DNA of 64,000 nt from Geoanaerobacter pelophilus (GTDB taxonomy: Bacteria; Desulfobacterota; Desulfuromonadia; Geobacterales; DSM-12255). Positions 24,701-34,388 of the stretch are shown piece by piece. The number at the start of each line of letters is the position of its first letter. Position 1 is the stretch's first letter. A model generated the notes under the pieces. It made no database searches. It was not told where the DNA came from and saw only the letters and a list, made by a program, of their open reading frames with translations. The position numbers and the translations under genes are program-made. The stretch spans positions 1 to 64,000 of the forward strand of contig NZ_JAHCVJ010000009.1 in assembly GCF_018476885.1 (NCBI RefSeq), given 5' to 3'.

Positions 24701-27700
24701 CTGACAGCAAGACTGCGGGAACTCGCCATGCGTAGCGGGGCCAGAATCCTTGCGAGCGGCTATAACCGTCCGGATACCAAACCGATCATAACCGGCAATC
24801 CGCTGGGCTATACCCCCTTGAACGGCGGCAGCGTGAAGCTGGACGGTTATTCGCTGACCCTGGAGTCCGGAGCGTTGATCGACGTTTCCGGTTCCACGCC
24901 GGTCACCGGGTATATGAAGAATTCGCAGGGCCGGATCTTGTCGTACACCCTGGCCGGGGCGCCCGGTGAGGTCTCGCTAGGTTTTTATGAGAGCGCGGTT
25001 CGAGATGCCGATTTCCTGGCAACCAAGACCCAATCGATCCTTTCCGGCGGGACCTTTTCCATGGCGTCGCGGAGCCTGATGAACGGTTTTTCCCTCACGG
25101 GCGATGAATTGGGCCGTTTGACCGCCAATGGCTTCGATGCCTTCACTTTCACCTCCCCGCATTCAATATCGTTCTCAGGTGATCTGGATTTTACTGCCGG
25201 CCGCTCTCTGGTGCTCAACGCCCCTGAGATTATCGGCTCAACCGGCGCCAAGGTATCTCTGCAGTCGCCGTGGGTCAGGCTGATAAACGGCAAAACTGCG
25301 GCAGACCATGATGCTGTTGCCGGGACCGGGACTTTTGCCATAAAAGCCGACTGGCTTGATGCTGAAGGGGATGTGAGGCTCTCCGGTTTTTCCGATGTCA
25401 GCGCCAACATCAAATACGACCTGCGGCTTTTCGACAGCTACAACCTCCTGCCTGACGGCGCCAGCAGGGAGTGGGGCGGAGCGTTGGCAACCTCTGGCAA
25501 TCTGCTTCTTTCGGCTGCCCGCATCTATCCAGGGATGCACCTGTCTGATCCCCTTAACCAGAACAGCGGCCTAGTGCCATCCGATTTTACCATTTCAGCC
25601 GGAGGCGATATCAAGGTGCTTCCCTCCGGATACCAGGTAGGAGGGAGTATCTTTTCCGCCGGGGGGAGCCTGACCCTCAATGCGGTCGGAAATATTGAGC
25701 AGCGGGGATATCTGGCTGCGCCCAACGGCAGCATAACCCTGAAGAACAGGAGCGATTCGGCTGCCGGGCGGATATATCTCGCCGATGGGAGCGTGACCAC
25801 GACTGCCGGCGAGGCCGATGTTGCATTTGGTGAGGTGAACAGCCTGTTCTGGCAGATCGTAAATAAAAAGGATTCCAAGCAGAAGAGCGTGGAGATAACT
25901 GCTGCGCCGGATAAGGCCGTGACCCTCTCCGCTGACGAGGTAGTTGTCCGTGAAGGCGCTCAACTGGATGTTTCCGGTGGCGGCAATCTTTATGGCTATC
26001 TGTTTCAGAAAGGTCTGGAGGGCAGTAACGATCCGCTCAAGAAGAGCGGTCGCTTTGTGATCATGCCGGACAATTCAGTAAAGCTCCCCGGCAGCGCGGT
26101 GTATCTCTCGGGGAGCAAATTCTTCGGCGAGGGGGTCTATTCGGTTCTTCCCGAGCAGTATGCGTTTCTGCCGGGTGCGGTTATGGTAACAGCGCTCGGC
26201 ACCACCGTTGCCAGCGGAGAGATCGGCAAAACAAAGGAAGGTTATGATGTCATTGCCGGTTACTCCACCTACCAGGGAACTGCCGTCTCCTCTCCAAAGC
26301 TGAGCGGTTACGAGGTGCGACGGGCCGAAGATGTCCTCAAAGAAGGTAACTTCACTGTTGCCAGCCTGAGAACCGGGGACGCCGGAACAATTACCCTCAA
26401 AGGGAGCTCAACCATTGTTGACGGGACCCTGAAGGCAACCCCTGTTGATGGTTTCAGGGGTGGGGTGCTGTCCATGAGCGGCATCAACGTCAGTGTCCAG
26501 TCAACCAGGGTTCCCCTTCCGGAGGGATTTGATTTCTCTGCGGATCTCCCCCAGGAAATGCAGGGCCATCTTTATGTAACCGCTGAATCTCTCGACAAAG
26601 GGTTCAGAGAGATCACCCTGGGCGATATCGGCATTACCGAGCAATTGTCCATCGAGCAGGGGAGCAGCATTGCTGCCGGGGCCATCAACCTGAATGCAAA
26701 AACATCCATGACTATCGGCGACAATGTCAGCCTCATTGCTTCAAAAGCCGCGGGTCAAGGGGAGATCTCGCTCTATACTCAGGGAAATTTGTCGATCAAT
26801 GCCGGAGCAGTGGTAAAGGGAGAGAATGCCGTGTCGCTGGATGCCGGGAGCCTCTCTCTGCTAGGCAAGCTGGATGCGGCAAACGGTTCATTACTCCTTG
26901 CCTCCAACAGGATCCAGTTTGCGGCAGCCGATAAGGTGCCGGTCTTACCAGGTTTCATCCTTACCGAGAGCCTCTGGAAAGGTTTCGGCACTCCCTCTTC
27001 AATTACCCTGCGAAGTCGTTCCGACCTGGCATTCCTGGGGAGTGTCTCCATTGATTCCGCCGGTTTGACCCTGGATGCGAAGAGTATAACCGGGGACGGT
27101 GGGATCGTTACGGTGGCCGCCAAACAGCTTCAGCTCGCGAACAGCTCGGCCAACGAGACTGCCGCTCCGGTTGCCGGCACCGGGAGCATCACCCTCTCGG
27201 CCGACACGATTACCGTCAGGGGCGGAGTCAACAGCAAGGACACCAATTATGCCAACAACGGCAAGATCAACTTTGTTGGCGGCGACACACGCTTATCCGG
27301 ATTCGCCGCAGTCAATCTCAACAGTAAAAACGACCTGGTACTCCAGGGCAAGGGATCTCTGAACAGCGGTGGCAACCTCAGCCTGACCGCCGCTCGGCTG
27401 ACAACCACCTTCAGTAAGGACGATGCGATTCCCTATTCTGCTGCGGATTTCAAGGTCAATGCTCTCGGCGAAGTAGCCATACTTGCCGGTAGCGGTACGG
27501 CAGGCACTGACAGCACTCCCGGTGGTTCGCTGGCTGTCAGCGGAAAATCGATCCGCCAGACTGGGGTCATCGAGGTAGCGGCAGGCAAGGTGACTCTTGC
27601 GGCAACAGGGACTGGCGAAACAGATGGCGTTGCTCTCGAAACCGGGGCAAAGATCCTTGCCAAAGGGACGGTTGACGCGCCCGGGGGAATGGTTGCGATC

Positions 27701-30700
27701 AGTGCTGCGAACGGCCCGGTGAAGATCAATACCGGTGCAGTCCTCGACGTCAGCGCCGGGACCCAGGGTGATGCCGGAACGATAGCCTTGCTGGCAGGCA
27801 AGGGTGGCGTGACCATTCAGGGCGACCTGCACGGCGAGGCTGGCGCCGGCAATGGCGGCTCATTGACTATTGATAGCAACCGCATTGACGATATGGCGAC
27901 TCTCAACACGAAGATTGTCGCCGGAGGGTTTAACAATTCGCTCAACCTCAGGGCTCGCGCCGGTAACGTGACCATAGCTGCCGGCCAGGAAGTGACTGCC
28001 CGCGAGGTCAGGATAGCTGCCGACTCCGGCAGCCTCAACCTGGCAGGTTCTGTCACGGCAGACGGAACAGCCAAGGGGGGAACCGTAGAGCTGTTTGCCG
28101 GTACCGATCTGAACCTGACCGGGAAAGTAAGCGCAAAGGGCACTGGCATTGCTGCTGACGGTGGGGATGTCCTGCTCTCAAGCCGTGACGGGAGGCTGAC
28201 TCTTGCTGCAGACAGCAGTATCGATGTTTCAGGTACAGGGAACCAGGGGGGAACGCTGCATCTCAGGGCAAAAAGGGATACCGTTACCAATGCCGATCTG
28301 AACATGTCGCTGAACGGGACGGTCACCGGCGCCAGCGAAGTGGTTGCTGAGGGGGTGAAGGTCGATTCTAAAACCGGCAATGCAACACTTACCTCCGCCG
28401 ACTACAGTGCTTGGCAGAATTCGTCCGCAGATTTCATTGCCAAGGCAACGACTCTTAAGGATGCGGCTGGCAAGACTGCCCTGGATCGTCTGACTGCCGG
28501 ACTCAAAGGGGTCGAAGCCGGTGCATTCCATCTCCGCCCCGGAGTCGAGGTGCGTTCCACCGGCGACCTGACCATTAATACCGCCCTCGACCTCAATACC
28601 TGGCGGTTCAACAACGAACCGGGATACCTGACCCTGCGGGCTGCCAATAACCTCAATATTTACAAAAATATTACGAATAATCCCACGGGATCCGACTATC
28701 TGCAGAGCAAGAGCGGCAACATCGCTTCGTCATGGGGATACCGGCTTGTGGCCGGAGCTGATGCCGCAGCGGCCGATGTCATGGCAACCGTTAACGGCAC
28801 CGGCAACCTCAACATCGGCAAATCCGGGGCAGGTGCCCTGGTGTATACCGAGAGCGGCCCGATCCTATTTGCCGCCGGCAATGACGTGACCATCGCTGCG
28901 GGCCTGACAACAGCCCCGCAGCAGATGGTCAACTCCTATTTCAAGTACAACCTTGCAACTTATGCCGGGACGATCACCGGGAATGCCGGTAACAATCTCA
29001 CCATCAGCAGCGGCGCCGCCATACAGTCGGCTGTGGGTGATATCTCGCTCAGAACTGGCCGCAACTTGGCCAACAGCGGCGCAATTCGCACCACCGGCGA
29101 ATTCCAGGGTGATATGACCATGGATTTTGCGACCCGGATGGGGCTCTTCAGCCGCTACTGGGAGTATGCCGGCGGCGGCAGCATCGATCTGAAGATAGTT
29201 GGAGCCGCCGAGACGAGCAAAAGCCTAATTACCGAGAAATGGGACGGTGTCTACACCGACAGCAGCAGTAACATCAAATATCTTGCCGCCAGCTATGGTG
29301 GGTCCGGACTGACACCGCTCACCGGTATTGCCGCAATGGGGGGCGGAGACGTAACGGTCCTGAGTGGCGGCAACTTTTTCGACCAAGTTGGCACTTTCGG
29401 CAAGGGAGATCTGAAGATCTTCAGTAACGGTGACCTGCGCGGCCGTTTCCTCCTGAAGGAGGGCACGTCAGACCTTGTTGCTGCAGGTAACATCGGCAAG
29501 GAACCGAACAATAAGCTGAAGTTATCCGATGTGGCACCGGAACTTGTACTGGAGCTGCGCGACGGTCAGTTCAACCTGCGCTCCCAGGGCAACATCGAAC
29601 TGGGCGCTCTGGTCAACCCGACCATCACCAAATCCGGCATGGCTTCCTGGAACCTCACCTATGGCCTGGACTCCGGGGCAGACCTGGTTTCCCGTCACGG
29701 AGATGTCTCGCTGTATGGATCAGGGGCCTATACCTCCAAAGTCACCGGCAGACCTGCGCTGGAAAAGATTCTGCCCGGTACTCTGAGCGTTAATGCAGCC
29801 GGAGATATCAAAATTTACAGCGATCTGGTTCTGGCTCCTTCTCCCTCAGGAAATCTGACCATGATAGCCGGTGGCAGCATTGATGGCCTTCCTCAGGACG
29901 GACCGCAGACTGCCACGGCAAAACTCCAGGTGTCTGATCTGAATCCGGCCGACGTATACGGCTACTTAAGCACCGCCACCACAACCAAGGTCAAGGAGCT
30001 GACCAGCACCATCCTGCATGCTGCAACTCCTGTCCATCAGAACGATGCGACATCGATACTGCTCCGGGCAGGAACGGAAGGGGTCGTCGGGTCAGGCGAT
30101 ATCAGCAACCTGAAACTCATTTTCTCCAAGCAGGCCCAGGTGATTGCCCAGCGCGATCTGCTCAATATTTTCTACGAGGGCCAGAATAACCGGGAAACAG
30201 ATCTGACAACCTTCAGCGCCGGGAGAAAGCTGGTGCTCACTTCGCGCATCGCGGCGAATGCCGATGATGACATCAAATACGGCACCGGGATGCAGATATC
30301 CGGTCCCGGTACTTTCCTGGTAAGGGCCGGAGAATCGATAAACCTGGGGACCTCCAAGGGGATCCAGAGCGTCGGGAACAGCATGAATCCCGCACTTCCC
30401 GATGGAGGGGTATCAGTCATCGTTGCTGCCGGTCTTGACCCGAGCCTGCCGCTGGCAAACGGTACGGGAGATTTCTTTACCCAGCTGCTTGATGCAGGCA
30501 GATCTTACAGAAACTTCATTGCGAATGGCCAGACAGCTGAGGCTGAAACGGAACTTGAGCGCACACGCGACACGATCATCGGACCGTTTATCGGGCAGAT
30601 GGACAAGGACAAGTCTGACATCACGCTAAATCCGAAAGGTTCGATCAACATGACCTTTTCGGAGATCAGCAGCAGTAGCGGGAGCAACCTGTATCTTCTT

Positions 30701-31453
30701 GCCGCCGGTGACCTGAATGTCGGCAAGTCTGCAGGTTCCGGTGCCCAGGGTAATACCGGGATCTACACTTCAGCCGGGGGCGGCATAAATATCTATGCCA
30801 CCGGCGATGTCAATGTCAACGAGTCGCGGGTGATGACCTTCCGGGGCGGGGATATCATGGTCTGGAGCGACCAGGGGGACATCAATGCCGGCCGCGGGTC
30901 GCGTACCGCCATCAGCACTTCTCCTCCCACGCTGGTTGCGGTCAAGGACTCTACCGGCGCGATAGTCAGTTATACATTGTACTTCTCTCCACCTGCCATC
31001 GGCAGCGGCGCCCGGGCTGTTACTTATGACCCGGACGGGGTTCAGGGGCCGTTGCTGGCTCCAGAGGCGGGTGATATCGACTTCTTTGCCCCTGAAGGAA
31101 AAATTGACGCCGGTGAAGCGGGAATTCTCGGTAAAAACGTCAATTTGGTTGCCCCGATCAAGGTAAATATGCAGAACGTTGCCGCCAGTGGGACGATTAC
31201 CGGAGGCACCACCGGCGACGCTTCGGTCAGCCTCGGTTCCCTGTCAGGGGTGAGCAATGTCTCTGATAGCAGCAAGATGATCGAGCAGTCGGCATCGCTG
31301 GGACAGGCGAAAGACAGCGACGGCATGGCCAAGAAGGTGGACGATTTCATCGCTGCCTGGCTCGACGTGAAGGTTATCAACTTCGATGCGGCGCCTGCCG
31401 CTGACAATGACGAGAAGAAGAACAGAAAATCAACTGGCAGTACGGAGGGATAA
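21770..31453 (+). CDS. giant filamentous-haemagglutinin-type exoprotein (TpsA, 3227 aa)
   Basis: After a signal peptide (MLRKTIALILIIDSIAMPVLGA) comes the TPS domain (about 40-300) with IIEWNSFDIGSGATVVF, the NRIYDRNPSQIFGSLKADGKVYLINQNGILFG block and NVSSLIASSL: the secretion signal read by FhaC-type POTRA domains. The rest is thousands of residues of beta-helix repeats rich in Gly, Ser, Asn, Leu and Thr, with recurrent phrases such as LTLDG, GSLTI and ITLSA. No toxin, VENN or protease domain is visible at the C-terminus, which ends polar and charged (DEKKNRKS). A large surface adhesin or matrix fibre is the best reading. It was kept intact: a 9.7-kb frame with no stop. Confidence 0.93.
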   Translation: MLRKTIALILIIDSIAMPVLGASTPRIPGVYRATANAPILTPPASSTLPSLKNILQGATVDSEANNQLTIRQLGEKAIIEWNSFDIGSGATVVFDQKLNGVAQKNWAALNRIYDRNPSQIFGSLKADGKVYLINQNGILFGEGAQVNVSSLIASSLNLKDADFLSGGTFKFNLDNYQFPDQPLTAGAVSNHGTISSGDLGSVFLMGPQVENSGSISSPVGQIGLVAGDSVDLSPDKSGKRQVLVQVLNNPGEAVNYGSMLSDAGVIGMYGKSLSQDGLVRAVTAIKKNGVIELQATDKILLGAGSRTESPVSDSDETAHQSFEFKGGNIQLTGLIPVAATVPDGEKIPVSRIELYGAIAAPSGSVTLSADKRVYLDKNSMIGVSGVWLSKPAEANLVEATFTSDNLRDEMIQKAGILKGKKIKFDAHLGSGIGDLSGYLTGREMSAEERAVRGGSISLTARSGEVVARNGSAILFAGGGVDYQGGVYGTTVLYSGSKGYDIANAPHELIYDRVGERTSYHPAHKEGSDAGSLSIIARQAALEGSLDGSVTRGLYQTKSAELLNSVTSTQSSRGVKEPSAGVLTIGSPPSDQIASSEDALLGSVVVKEHIVPLPSDFGAESILYSPYASFSDTTTFLDSGILNAAKLGTLSIHSNSGFTTEAGSSIDLAPAGSLKVTARSIDHAGAITVPAGKVSLVAQDNITSYPELDNKPNGRYEGMTSGIVLQRGSLVSVAGERVDKSPGTRSPADLARVAHTTGGELTVTDRTVDGSGVKVEAASTLDVSGGFLINDAGAVTGAKAGTLTIGGSVLTLDGNLKGHSLLGSNGGKIILNAGEIVVTPDPSKYEGDRGSKLILDDDRLAGTGFSQLELNSEHDLTIAAGVSLAPSRTKLEMPVPGRAVNVGLWETTDDLLGSSSVKLGAGVLLSRNDKTKDPNVDDSKLTIAAGAGVTVAPGGEIAVTAPEIAMAGTLKALAGKVSLTARLRELAMRSGARILASGYNRPDTKPIITGNPLGYTPLNGGSVKLDGYSLTLESGALIDVSGSTPVTGYMKNSQGRILSYTLAGAPGEVSLGFYESAVRDADFLATKTQSILSGGTFSMASRSLMNGFSLTGDELGRLTANGFDAFTFTSPHSISFSGDLDFTAGRSLVLNAPEIIGSTGAKVSLQSPWVRLINGKTAADHDAVAGTGTFAIKADWLDAEGDVRLSGFSDVSANIKYDLRLFDSYNLLPDGASREWGGALATSGNLLLSAARIYPGMHLSDPLNQNSGLVPSDFTISAGGDIKVLPSGYQVGGSIFSAGGSLTLNAVGNIEQRGYLAAPNGSITLKNRSDSAAGRIYLADGSVTTTAGEADVAFGEVNSLFWQIVNKKDSKQKSVEITAAPDKAVTLSADEVVVREGAQLDVSGGGNLYGYLFQKGLEGSNDPLKKSGRFVIMPDNSVKLPGSAVYLSGSKFFGEGVYSVLPEQYAFLPGAVMVTALGTTVASGEIGKTKEGYDVIAGYSTYQGTAVSSPKLSGYEVRRAEDVLKEGNFTVASLRTGDAGTITLKGSSTIVDGTLKATPVDGFRGGVLSMSGINVSVQSTRVPLPEGFDFSADLPQEMQGHLYVTAESLDKGFREITLGDIGITEQLSIEQGSSIAAGAINLNAKTSMTIGDNVSLIASKAAGQGEISLYTQGNLSINAGAVVKGENAVSLDAGSLSLLGKLDAANGSLLLASNRIQFAAADKVPVLPGFILTESLWKGFGTPSSITLRSRSDLAFLGSVSIDSAGLTLDAKSITGDGGIVTVAAKQLQLANSSANETAAPVAGTGSITLSADTITVRGGVNSKDTNYANNGKINFVGGDTRLSGFAAVNLNSKNDLVLQGKGSLNSGGNLSLTAARLTTTFSKDDAIPYSAADFKVNALGEVAILAGSGTAGTDSTPGGSLAVSGKSIRQTGVIEVAAGKVTLAATGTGETDGVALETGAKILAKGTVDAPGGMVAISAANGPVKINTGAVLDVSAGTQGDAGTIALLAGKGGVTIQGDLHGEAGAGNGGSLTIDSNRIDDMATLNTKIVAGGFNNSLNLRARAGNVTIAAGQEVTAREVRIAADSGSLNLAGSVTADGTAKGGTVELFAGTDLNLTGKVSAKGTGIAADGGDVLLSSRDGRLTLAADSSIDVSGTGNQGGTLHLRAKRDTVTNADLNMSLNGTVTGASEVVAEGVKVDSKTGNATLTSADYSAWQNSSADFIAKATTLKDAAGKTALDRLTAGLKGVEAGAFHLRPGVEVRSTGDLTINTALDLNTWRFNNEPGYLTLRAANNLNIYKNITNNPTGSDYLQSKSGNIASSWGYRLVAGADAAAADVMATVNGTGNLNIGKSGAGALVYTESGPILFAAGNDVTIAAGLTTAPQQMVNSYFKYNLATYAGTITGNAGNNLTISSGAAIQSAVGDISLRTGRNLANSGAIRTTGEFQGDMTMDFATRMGLFSRYWEYAGGGSIDLKIVGAAETSKSLITEKWDGVYTDSSSNIKYLAASYGGSGLTPLTGIAAMGGGDVTVLSGGNFFDQVGTFGKGDLKIFSNGDLRGRFLLKEGTSDLVAAGNIGKEPNNKLKLSDVAPELVLELRDGQFNLRSQGNIELGALVNPTITKSGMASWNLTYGLDSGADLVSRHGDVSLYGSGAYTSKVTGRPALEKILPGTLSVNAAGDIKIYSDLVLAPSPSGNLTMIAGGSIDGLPQDGPQTATAKLQVSDLNPADVYGYLSTATTTKVKELTSTILHAATPVHQNDATSILLRAGTEGVVGSGDISNLKLIFSKQAQVIAQRDLLNIFYEGQNNRETDLTTFSAGRKLVLTSRIAANADDDIKYGTGMQISGPGTFLVRAGESINLGTSKGIQSVGNSMNPALPDGGVSVIVAAGLDPSLPLANGTGDFFTQLLDAGRSYRNFIANGQTAEAETELERTRDTIIGPFIGQMDKDKSDITLNPKGSINMTFSEISSSSGSNLYLLAAGDLNVGKSAGSGAQGNTGIYTSAGGGINIYATGDVNVNESRVMTFRGGDIMVWSDQGDINAGRGSRTAISTSPPTLVAVKDSTGAIVSYTLYFSPPAIGSGARAVTYDPDGVQGPLLAPEAGDIDFFAPEGKIDAGEAGILGKNVNLVAPIKVNMQNVAASGTITGGTTGDASVSLGSLSGVSNVSDSSKMIEQSASLGQAKDSDGMAKKVDDFIAAWLDVKVINFDAAPAADNDEKKNRKSTGSTEG

Positions 31454-31456
31454 ACA

Positions 31457-33241
31457 ATGATTGGTTGCGTAGTGAAGCGGATGATGAAAGGTGCGGCGTT
31501 AGCGTTGTTGCTGACAGTGGCGCTGGGGGCGACCCGCGCCGATGCCTGGTGGGACGCCAAGTGGGAGATGCGCCGCAAGGTAGCTTTCGACACCACCGAC
31601 AAAGGGGCGAACATCACGGACAACCTGGCGGAACTGCCGGTGCTGGTACGGCTGCACAGCGGCAATTTCACCTTCGAGGCGGCCAAGAATGACGGCTCGG
31701 ATATCCGTTTTGTGGGGAGCGATGACAAGACGCCGCTCAAATATCATCTCGAACGGTTCGACGCCAAGCAAGGGATTGCCCTATGCTGGGTCAAGGTGCC
31801 GCAGATTGCTGGCAAGGCGGCCCAGGATTCAGTCTGGCTTTATTACGGCAACAGCAGCGCCGCTTCCGGTGCCGACAGCGGCGGCACCTATGACACGGCC
31901 CAGGCAGCGCTGTTTCATTTCAACGAAAAAGAGGGTGTACCCAAGGATGCTACTGCCTATGCCAACCACGGCGCAGAGTTCAACGGCAAGCTGGGTGCGG
32001 TTGCGGCAATCGGCAACGGCGCTCTGTTCAGCGGCGCCGAGCGACTGGTGGTCAAGCGCTCGCCTTCCCTCAACCTGAGCAAGGGGTTCAGTTTTTCGGC
32101 TTGGGTGAAACCAGCCCAGCTGGGAGGCGAGGCGCGGCTCCTGTCCTGGGATGACGGCAAGGAGTCCATTGTCATTGCCGTTGATCAGGGTGGCGCTTTT
32201 GCCCGCGTCGGCAAAGCTGCCACCGGCCGCACCAAGCCGCTGGCCGCCGGGGCCTGGCAGCACCTGGCAGTGACAGCTGATCCGGGCAAGAAGCTGATTA
32301 TCTATCTGAACGGCCAGGAGGCAACCACTGCGGCCTTGCCGGCATCAATACCGTCACCTGCGGCCGAACTGGCTATCGGCGCCGGCCTTGACGGCAAGAA
32401 CGGTTTCAACGGCGAACTGGATGAGGTCGGGATTGCCTCGATCCCGCGGCCTGCTTCCTGGATCACCGCTGCCGTGGCCGGTCAGGGACAGGACGGCAAG
32501 CTGGCGACGCTGATGCAGGAAGAGGCGGGCAAGGGTGGCGAGGGTGACCTGACCATCCAGCTGATGAAGATCATTGCCAAGTCGATCACCCTGGACGGCT
32601 GGCTGATCATCGGTCTCTGCACCAGCATGCTGTTCCTGTCGGTCTTTGTCTTTGTCAAAAAGTTCCTGCTGCTTAACAAGATCCAGCGGGACAACCAGTC
32701 GTTCCTGGAGGCGTTTGCCAGCAATCACGACCCGCTGGCCCTGAGGGAGTCGGAAGAGGATGATTTCGAGCATTCATCGCTCTACCGCATCTACCGGGCC
32801 GGTCATGACGAGATCGTCAACTGGCTGAGCAGATTTGAAGACAGCAGCGAGGTGCACCGGCTTTCGCCGTCGGTGATGAACATCTACCGCGCTTCCCTGG
32901 ACAAGGCGAGCGCCAAGGAGACCCAGAAGCTGAATGCCTGGTTGATCGTCATGACCCTCAGTATCTCGGGCGGTCCTTTCTGGGGGCTGCTCGGCACGGT
33001 CTGGGGGGTTATGAACACCTTTGCCGCCCTGGCTGCATCCGGTGAGGCAAACCTGTCGGCCATTGCCCCTGGTGTCGCCTCGGCCCTGGCCTGCACGCTG
33101 TTCGGCCTGTTCGTCGCTATCCCGGCCCTCTTTGCCTATAGCTACCTGACCATGAGGATGAAAATCATCAATTCGGATACCAGGATCTTCATCGATGAAT
33201 TGCATGTGAAGATCGAGGGTGCCTATGGAGAGTCGGCATGA
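31457..33241 (+). CDS. DUF2341-LamG-TolQ/ExbB fusion protein
   Basis: This 594-residue protein joins parts normally found apart. After a signal peptide come a DUF2341 domain (about 30-115; WWDAKWEMRRKVAFD, DGSDIRFVGSDD, WLYYGN), a LamG/concanavalin-like domain (about 145-340; GFSFSAWVKPAQ, AWQHLAVTAD, ELDEVGIASIPRP), a membrane helix (about 378-400), a cytoplasmic part, and a MotA/TolQ/ExbB core with two helices (GGPFWGLLGTVWGVMNTFAAL and VASALACTLFGLFVAIPALFAYSYL). The TolQ part would form the proton channel with ExbD; the sugar-binding-type domains would hang in the periplasm. The first 8 residues precede a second Met and the exact start is unsure. It overlaps exbD by 4 bases. Confidence 0.88.
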   Translation: MIGCVVKRMMKGAALALLLTVALGATRADAWWDAKWEMRRKVAFDTTDKGANITDNLAELPVLVRLHSGNFTFEAAKNDGSDIRFVGSDDKTPLKYHLERFDAKQGIALCWVKVPQIAGKAAQDSVWLYYGNSSAASGADSGGTYDTAQAALFHFNEKEGVPKDATAYANHGAEFNGKLGAVAAIGNGALFSGAERLVVKRSPSLNLSKGFSFSAWVKPAQLGGEARLLSWDDGKESIVIAVDQGGAFARVGKAATGRTKPLAAGAWQHLAVTADPGKKLIIYLNGQEATTAALPASIPSPAAELAIGAGLDGKNGFNGELDEVGIASIPRPASWITAAVAGQGQDGKLATLMQEEAGKGGEGDLTIQLMKIIAKSITLDGWLIIGLCTSMLFLSVFVFVKKFLLLNKIQRDNQSFLEAFASNHDPLALRESEEDDFEHSSLYRIYRAGHDEIVNWLSRFEDSSEVHRLSPSVMNIYRASLDKASAKETQKLNAWLIVMTLSISGGPFWGLLGTVWGVMNTFAALAASGEANLSAIAPGVASALACTLFGLFVAIPALFAYSYLTMRMKIINSDTRIFIDELHVKIEGAYGESA

Positions 33242-33645
33242 AAGCGCCATCGGATGATCATGATGACATAGTCGAAATCAACGTCGTGCCGATGCTGGAC
33301 CTGGCCTGGAACCTCCTGGTGGTCTTCATGATCGTGGTGACCGCATCGGTGCAGGGGATCAAGATCGACCTCCCCAAGGCAAGCGCCGCAGCCAGCAAGG
33401 TCAAGCCGAGCACCAAGGCGATCACCGTGACTGCTGAGGGGACCATCTTCCTCGACAGCTTTCCGGTGTCCATGACCGAGCTGGAGACGCGGCTCCGGCA
33501 GTACAAGGCCGGGGACCCGAACCTGCCGGTGGTGGTGCGGGGCGATGAGAAGGTCTCCTACAAGAACATCATCGAGGTGCTGGACCTGCTGCAGAAGCTG
33601 GAGATCACACAGCTTGGTCTGGTAACGCAGAAGCTGGTCAAATAG
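33238..33645 (+). CDS. exbD: ExbD/TolR-family proton-channel subunit
   Basis: The 135-residue protein has one membrane helix with the key aspartate (VVPMLDLAWNLLVVFMIVVTAS, Asp near 21) and a periplasmic ExbD domain ending VVVRGDEKVSYKNIIEVLDLLQKLEITQLGLVT. With the ExbB-like fusion upstream and TonB downstream it makes a complete proton-motive-force motor. It is translationally coupled to the previous gene (ATGA at 33238-33241). The helix residue after Asp (LAWN rather than VVLV) departs from common ExbD sequence. Confidence 0.9.
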   Translation: MKAPSDDHDDIVEINVVPMLDLAWNLLVVFMIVVTASVQGIKIDLPKASAAASKVKPSTKAITVTAEGTIFLDSFPVSMTELETRLRQYKAGDPNLPVVVRGDEKVSYKNIIEVLDLLQKLEITQLGLVTQKLVK

Positions 33646-33654
33646 GGATGATCC

Positions 33655-34386
33655 ATGGCGTCTAAAAAAACCAAGAAAAAACAGACCGATATCAAAGGGA
33701 TCGCAACGGTCGCCGTTATCTGCGCGGTCATCCTGGTCGCGGTCGGACTGCTGCTCAAGGTGATGCTGAGCGACAGCGGTTCCATAAAGAAGCCGCAGAT
33801 TGCCACAGTAACCCTGTTGAAGCCGCCGCCACCGCCGGAGGTCAAGGAAAAACCGCCGGAGCCGGAGGTTCTCAAGCAGCAGGAACAGAAAATGGAGACC
33901 CCGATGCAGGCGCCGCAGGACGCGCCGCAGAACAACCAGCCTGCTGACAGTGCGCCTCCCGGGGCCGATCTTGGGGTGGATGCTGCCGGAGGAGCCGGTT
34001 CCGACGGTTTCGGCCTGGTAGGCCGCAAGGGAGGCCGCTCGATCATCGGCGGCGGCAGCGGCGGCACCGGTGGTGGCGGCATGAGCCGGGTGGCGCTCCT
34101 CACCAAGTACGGTTGGTACACCAAGAAGGTGCAGGACGAGATCTGGGGCAATGTCAAGAAGGTGCTCGACAAGGACGGCGGCATCCCCAAGGGGAAGTAT
34201 AAGACCCTGGTCTGGCTGCAGCTTGATCCAAAGGGCTCGGTCACCCAGTTCCGGATCGTCAATCCGTCGGGTAATGACAAGATCGATCAGGCAATCCGTC
34301 AGGCCATGGCCGGTATCCGCATCACCGAACCGCCGCCGGACGGCATGCCCAATGCCATGACCGTGCGGGTAAGCTCACAGGGGTGA
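33655..34386 (+). CDS. tonB: TonB-family energy-transducing protein
   Basis: This 243-residue protein has one N-terminal membrane anchor (about 17-38), a Pro/Glu/Lys-rich spacer (KPPPPPEVKEKPPEPEV), a Gln-rich and then very Gly-rich segment, and a C-terminal TonB-type domain: VQDEIWGNVKKVLDKDG, LVWLQLDPKGSVTQFRIVNPSG and ending MTVRVSSQG. TonB carries energy from ExbBD to outer-membrane proteins. No TonB-dependent receptor with plug domain is encoded here; the nearest outer-membrane proteins are TpsB and a porin. It starts 9 bases after exbD. Confidence 0.88.
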   Translation: MASKKTKKKQTDIKGIATVAVICAVILVAVGLLLKVMLSDSGSIKKPQIATVTLLKPPPPPEVKEKPPEPEVLKQQEQKMETPMQAPQDAPQNNQPADSAPPGADLGVDAAGGAGSDGFGLVGRKGGRSIIGGGSGGTGGGGMSRVALLTKYGWYTKKVQDEIWGNVKKVLDKDGGIPKGKYKTLVWLQLDPKGSVTQFRIVNPSGNDKIDQAIRQAMAGIRITEPPPDGMPNAMTVRVSSQG

Positions 34387-34388
34387 CA

